18,161 nucleotides of DNA from contig JBBQTU010000063.1 in NCBI GenBank assembly GCA_038213005.1, forward strand, positions 1 through 18,161, written 5' to 3'. Positions 15,316-18,161 of the stretch are shown in pieces. The position numbers were made by a program, and so were the translations under genes. The stretch is from JBBQTU01 sp038213005 (GTDB lineage: Bacteria; Planctomycetota; Phycisphaerae; Tepidisphaerales; Tepidisphaeraceae). The notes under the pieces were generated by a model. The model worked only from the letters and a program-made list of their open reading frames with translations, was not told the origin of the DNA and did no database searches. The first letter of the stretch is position 1. The number at the start of each line of letters is the position of its first letter.

Positions 15316-17373
15316 TCAGGGTAATAGCACGATCGCGCGATACTCGAGGCCCATCGCCGCCAGGACCAGGCTCACGCTGAGCCACCAGGCGGCCGCGAGC
15401 ACCTCGCCCATGATCAGGCCGATGAACAGTGGCTGGCTTGCCATGAACATCCGCGAACCGCCGAATCGGACGATCAGGACCTTGGCGATCCAGCCGAGAA
15501 AAATGCTGAACCAGATCTGTCGCAGTCCCCACGTATAAGCCAGAAGGAAGCCGACGGGATGGATCGGCCAGTTGGCGACGGTCAGGCGCGTGACGCCCAG
15601 AACTGCGGTGATGACAGCGCCGATGCCCACGTGGAGCCATCGGTTGTGGGCGGGGGTGCTTAGCCCATTGGCGTACCTGACGCTGGGGTCCATGACTACC
15701 ATCTGCACCATGCCCTGCGAACCCCACCAGTTGATGGGAGAAGCGTTGCTGCGGTCCAGCGTGGCGGCGTAGTTGTACTCAACGTACAGCGTCGATGCCC
15801 CGGAGACGAGATAGGCCACCGCGAGGGCGAGCACGATCACGCCGATGACACCGATGGCCTTGCGCCAGTTCCTGATGCGGTCGTAGCCCGAGCGGTCGGC
15901 GACGACCAGGGCGTGCTGAGCGTAGGGCGGCAGCGATTGCCGAAGGTCGTGCGTGAGGATGCCCGAGAAGAGGCTGGCGAAGAAGTAGCTGCCTGTCGAC
16001 GCGCGGTGCAGTTGCGGCATCGTCGCGGCCGCCAGGTCAAACGGGTGCGAGACGGGCACGGGAATCAGGGCATAGATCATCCCGGTGTCGGCGACGATTT
16101 TGGCCAGGACCATGAACAGCAGCGACAGCATGCCGACGATGATCATGGCGCTGCCGAAGGCGGAGCCGGCCAGCCAGAGCCAGATGACCAGGAGCAACTG
16201 GCAGGCGATGAAGCTCCATCCCGCGAACTGGTAGGGCAGATAACGGCCCTGGGGGTCGCCCTCGCGAGGGCGGAAGAACATTTGGCGAAGCACGGCCGCG
16301 AGATGCTGCCGGGCGACCCAAAGGATCATGGTGGCGAAGACCAGCACCGCGCCAAAGAGCTGGTCGAACTGCATCGGGGTCGAGATATCGGTCTGCCGCA
16401 TGCCGGCGAGCATCCTCGCAACCTGGATGATTACGAACACGAACCACATGCTGAAGGCCGTTCGGGTCTGGACGAAGATCATCAGGCCGATGATGGTGAA
16501 GTAGATGCGCTGAAACTTTACATCCCACTCAACATAACGCCAGGGTTCCTCGGTCAGGATGGTCGAGAGGTTGTAGCTTAGCGGGATCGGCGGGAAGTTA
16601 CGCGGGAAGTAGACGGAAAGGCCACTGAGCAGATGCAGGGTGAAGACGCCGGCGAAGCCGATCCAGAAGATGCGGTTGCTGAACAGGCGATTGAGCGATC
16701 GGCCGGGTGGTGGCGATTCGATCAGGGACATAAAGACGGTGCCCAGAGGAAATTGCAGGCGTTCGTTTTCCACCCACTGGCGGCGGAAGATGACCATCAT
16801 GCAGAGGATCGAGCCGAAGAGGCCCACGAGGAAGATTCCCCAGGTGGCGGCGGGGATCAGCCAGGCGTGCCAGGGGACGGCGTGCCAGTGGGCGAGGAAA
16901 GTGTCTTGGGTGACGATGGCCCGGCCGACGTAGTCTTGCACCACCGGATCGGTGCCGCGCAGGGCGACATCCTCGGTGCCCATGGTGGGGAACAGCCAGG
17001 ATGAAAGGTGGGCATCGCGGAGCACATGGGCGTATTCGGCACGCTGCGAGGCCTGATAGAAAAGCCCGGTGAGATGGCCGGGCAGATAGCGCATCAGGCC
17101 CGTGAATGGCAGGGCGCAGCCGACGAGGACCATGCTCAGTGCGATGCCCAGTTCGCCGGTGCTCAGGGCGTGGCGTGGGGCGAAGCGGTTGAGTGGGGCG
17201 TTGACCAGGACGATGAAGAGGCAGAAGAACAGGAGCAGGCCGGTGGGGAGGTAGCTGCTGACCATGTCGGTATTGGCCAGCACGTGGTTGTTGAACGGTG
17301 TGACGGCGTTGATGAAGATCACGCCAAGCAGGCCCAAGGCTATGCTGCGCCAGGTGATGGCCTTAGGCGGCAT
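15316..17373 (-). CDS. DUF6785/DUF6784-type multi-pass membrane protein
   Basis: This 685-residue integral membrane protein has about 12-14 hydrophobic helices spread over its whole length. I recognise the family by the late blocks VADTGMIYALIPVPVSHPFD (about 427-446), SYFFASLFSGILTHDLRQ..PPYAQHAL, and NWPIHPVGFLLAYTWGLRQI (from about 600). Such proteins are frequent in planctomycetes and relatives and are thought to be distantly related to the OPT oligopeptide transporters; no substrate is known to me. The start at 17373 (MPPKAITWRSIAL) follows TGGAGTTGAA. The frame stays open for 26 more codons upstream, but that extension runs through tRNA-Lys and is not credible. The tRNA ends 30 bases upstream on the same strand, and the dehydrogenase follows 163 bases downstream. 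Confidence 0.8.
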   Translation of the reverse strand: MPPKAITWRSIALGLLGVIFINAVTPFNNHVLANTDMVSSYLPTGLLLFFCLFIVLVNAPLNRFAPRHALSTGELGIALSMVLVGCALPFTGLMRYLPGHLTGLFYQASQRAEYAHVLRDAHLSSWLFPTMGTEDVALRGTDPVVQDYVGRAIVTQDTFLAHWHAVPWHAWLIPAATWGIFLVGLFGSILCMMVIFRRQWVENERLQFPLGTVFMSLIESPPPGRSLNRLFSNRIFWIGFAGVFTLHLLSGLSVYFPRNFPPIPLSYNLSTILTEEPWRYVEWDVKFQRIYFTIIGLMIFVQTRTAFSMWFVFVIIQVARMLAGMRQTDISTPMQFDQLFGAVLVFATMILWVARQHLAAVLRQMFFRPREGDPQGRYLPYQFAGWSFIACQLLLVIWLWLAGSAFGSAMIIVGMLSLLFMVLAKIVADTGMIYALIPVPVSHPFDLAAATMPQLHRASTGSYFFASLFSGILTHDLRQSLPPYAQHALVVADRSGYDRIRNWRKAIGVIGVIVLALAVAYLVSGASTLYVEYNYAATLDRSNASPINWWGSQGMVQMVVMDPSVRYANGLSTPAHNRWLHVGIGAVITAVLGVTRLTVANWPIHPVGFLLAYTWGLRQIWFSIFLGWIAKVLIVRFGGSRMFMASQPLFIGLIMGEVLAAAWWLSVSLVLAAMGLEYRAIVLLP

Positions 17374-17403
17374 TTCAACTCCACTCTGGGCAAGGGGATC
17401 AAG

Positions 17404-17476
17404 TGAGTCGGCCGGGACTCGAACCCGGGACCCTGGCATTAAAAGTGCCATGCTCTACCAACTGAGCTACCGACTC
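17404..17476 (-). tRNA. tRNA-Lys (anticodon UUU)
   Basis: The minus strand folds into a complete 73-base cloverleaf. The acceptor stem is GAGTCGG (17476-17470) with CCGACTC (17411-17405) and discriminator A. The D arm contains TAGCTCAGTTGGTAGAGCA. The anticodon stem TGGCA/TGCCA encloses the loop CTTTTAA with anticodon TTT. The T arm carries GGTTCGAGTCC. The CCA end is not encoded. It lies immediately upstream of the DUF6785-type gene on the same strand. Confidence 0.96.
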
Positions 17477-17489
17477 GGCGAAGGGGTGC

Positions 17490-17517
17490 ATCTTAGTGGC
17501 CGGGCCGCGACAATCAA
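17490..17517 (-). promoter_or_regulatory. Probable tRNA-Lys promoter
   Basis: On the minus strand, TTGATT (17517-17512) and TAAGAT (17495-17490) are separated by 16 bases, each matching 4 of 6 consensus positions. Transcription would start about seven bases before the mature tRNA. The GC-rich stretch just after the -10 box (GCACCC) is typical of stable-RNA promoters under stringent control. The DUF6785-type gene may be read from the same start. Confidence 0.45.
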
Positions 17518-17544
17518 GGTCGCAGCGTCCCGACAATCCGGGCA

Positions 17545-17572
17545 AGCACGAAATACGAAGCACGAAATACGA
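17545..17572 (+). repeat. AGCACGAAATACGA direct repeat
   Basis: Two exact head-to-tail copies of the 14-base unit AGCACGAAATACGA lie at 17545-17558 and 17559-17572. They are a short simple-repeat island in the gap upstream of tRNA-Lys, read away from that gene. Confidence 0.7.
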
Positions 17573-17627
17573 AACAACACGGTAACGGAGGAAACTGGAA
17601 GGAGCAAACGCGGAGCGGCGCGGACAT

Positions 17628-17840
17628 GGGGCACGTCGCCCCGATTTTCGGGCACGCGATTTCTTAGCCCCAACGGGGCGGCATTCTTGAGCCCAGGGTA
17701 AGCGTACTCGCGCAGCCCTGGGTAAGAAACATTCACCCCGAATGAGCCCTGACAGGGCGACAACTCTTTCAGCACCGTATTCGCTCCAACCACTCGCTGA
17801 CGCGCAACTTGCATCTGCCCGAAAAAGCGGGCACGCCCCA
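17628..17840 (-). repeat. Multi-hairpin dispersed repeat, copy B (about 213 bp)
   Basis: This is the reverse-complement copy of the element at 758-950. Read on the minus strand it shows the same order: a terminal GTGCCCG-type hairpin, CGCCCTGTCAGGGC, the CCCAGGG/CCCTGGG stem, GCCCC-GTT-GGGGC, and a second terminal hairpin. Relative to copy A it carries an extra stretch of about ten bases after GCGCGTCAG and scattered substitutions. The right terminal hairpin is altered: copy A has GTGCCC paired with GGGCAC, here the corresponding bases read GTGCCCGAAAATCGGGGC. Confidence 0.8.
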
Positions 17841-17905
17841 CGCCATCTGGAGCGCCAATATTGTTTCTTGGGCGCAGGACACCTCCGGCGGGGGATCTTT
17901 GGAGT

Positions 17906-17947
17906 GCGGTAAGCTTCTTACCGCTTTCCCGAGGCGAGCCTCTCGCC
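17906..17947. repeat. Pair of short palindromes before the RAYT gene
   Basis: GCGGTAAG-CTT-CTTACCGC (17906-17924) and GGCGAG-CCT-CTCGCC (17933-17947) are perfect stems of 8 and 6 bp with three-base loops, nine bases apart. Two neighbouring tight hairpins close to a RAYT gene resemble the paired REP (REPIN/BIME-like) arrangement that such transposases act on. Neither hairpin is found elsewhere in the window. Confidence 0.5.
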
Positions 17948-18046
17948 GGGAGGGCCGTGCAGCGGAGTAGAACATGATTAGTCACCAACTGCGTCCCACA
18001 AGGTGCCGATGTATTCCTCCCGCCGACAAGCAGGAAAGGGGGACAC

Positions 18047-18076
18047 TGGACAAATGACGGCGGCGTGGGGTATCCT
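18047..18076 (+). promoter_or_regulatory. Possible promoter of the RAYT gene (leaderless)
   Basis: TGGACA (18047-18052, 5 of 6 to -35) and TATCCT (18071-18076, 4 of 6 to -10) are 18 bases apart. The ATG at 18084 begins only seven bases after the -10 box, the expected start point of transcription. No Shine-Dalgarno precedes the ATG, so the mRNA may be leaderless. Confidence 0.4.
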
Positions 18077-18083
18077 GCTGGCC

Positions 18084-18161
18084 ATGCCAAGACAACCTCG
18101 CAGAGCCCAAGGCGGCATGGTCTTTCATGCCATGAACCGTGGCAATTGCCGCATGCCGATC
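18084..18161 (+). CDS. REP-associated (Y1/IS200-like) transposase, N-terminus only
   Basis: Only the first 26 codons are in the window (MPRQPRRAQGGMVFHAMNRG, then NCRMPI); the gene runs off the right edge. The pattern Met-Pro-Arg-X2-Arg, Gly-Gly, Phe-His-X-Met-Asn-Arg-Gly-Asn-X-Arg is the conserved opening of RAYT/TnpA-REP transposases. These are single-domain HUH endonucleases that cut single-stranded DNA at REP hairpins and are usually immobile themselves. The catalytic His-X-His and Tyr lie outside the window, so activity cannot be judged. Upstream hairpins at 17628-17947 are candidate substrates. Confidence 0.75.
   Translation, partial: MPRQPRRAQGGMVFHAMNRGNCRMPI

Larger units (their letters stand above)
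17477..18083. other. Repeat-filled intergenic region between tRNA-Lys and the RAYT gene
   Basis: No credible gene is seen. A 207-codon minus-strand frame crosses the whole region, but it is a read-through of the repeat and adjoining hairpins. The content is two direct repeats, one full multi-hairpin element, and at least two further short palindromes, listed separately. This is the densest repeat cluster of the window and it directly precedes a REP-associated transposase. Confidence 0.6.

Noticed and set aside
17374..17451. Upstream extension of the DUF6785-type protein (26 extra residues)
   Set aside because: The extension is translated from tRNA-Lys (PGSRVRVPADS is the usual read-through of a tRNA T arm). 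The ATG at 17373 has its own ribosome-binding site.
17467..18090. 207-codon minus-strand frame upstream of tRNA-Lys
   Set aside because: It is a read-through of repeat copy B, other palindromes and the edge of the tRNA gene. Codons and composition look noncoding and no domain is visible.

Overview
The window is GC-rich bacterial chromosome from a Gram-negative organism. A planctomycete (Planctomycetota, possibly Phycisphaerae) is the best guess. The support is a Kdo-pathway enzyme followed by an LPS-export-like protein, a DUF6785/DUF6784-type membrane protein, a Gfo/Idh/MocA dehydrogenase of a type common in that phylum, and several kinds of dispersed hairpin repeat. This taxonomic call is inference; there is no rRNA or other phylogenetic marker beyond valS.

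Layout. Positions 1-1059 hold no large gene: a small C2H2 zinc-finger ORF lies on the minus strand (345-569), with one diverged repeat copy (261-303) and one full multi-hairpin repeat (758-950). Positions 1060-5425 (+) carry kdsD (arabinose-5-phosphate isomerase, SIS plus two CBS) and then a membrane-anchored protein of 1074 residues built of OstA/LptA-like beta units, which together look like a Kdo/LPS synthesis and export pair. Positions 5696-7546 (-) encode a multi-pass GT-C/GT87-like glycosyltransferase. Positions 7691-10726 (-) encode valyl-tRNA synthetase, whose reading frame carries what look like in-frame insertions of dispersed repeats. Divergent from it, 11082-13970 (+) encodes a GH38 alpha-mannosidase that ends at a strong terminator (13995-14040). 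Positions 14064-17476 (-) hold tRNA-Lys(UUU), a DUF6785-type multi-pass membrane protein and a Gfo/Idh/MocA oxidoreductase, in that transcription order. Positions 17477-18083 are intergenic and full of hairpins, including an inverted second copy of the 758-950 repeat. The window ends in the first 26 codons of a REP-associated (Y1/IS200-like) transposase (RAYT).

The most unusual theme is repeats. At least seven kinds of short repeat or palindrome sit in the gaps: TTCGTCGC tandem units, CGCGAAG hairpins, CCCTCCC/GGGAGGG palindromes, AGCACGAAATACGA direct repeats, TAAATGCTGAA repeats, perfect 8-10 bp stems, and the roughly 200-bp multi-hairpin element. Two of these kinds (TTCGTCGC and CCCTCCC/GGGAGGG) also occur inside the valS frame, where they add about 44 residues without breaking it; two further repeat-like insertions lie later in the same gene. 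The nearby RAYT gene offers a plausible, unproven route of mobilisation for the hairpin elements. Apart from kdsD and the Lpt-like gene, the genes show no clear shared pathway. The mannosidase, dehydrogenase and transporter-like protein could serve glycan use, but this rests only on adjacency.
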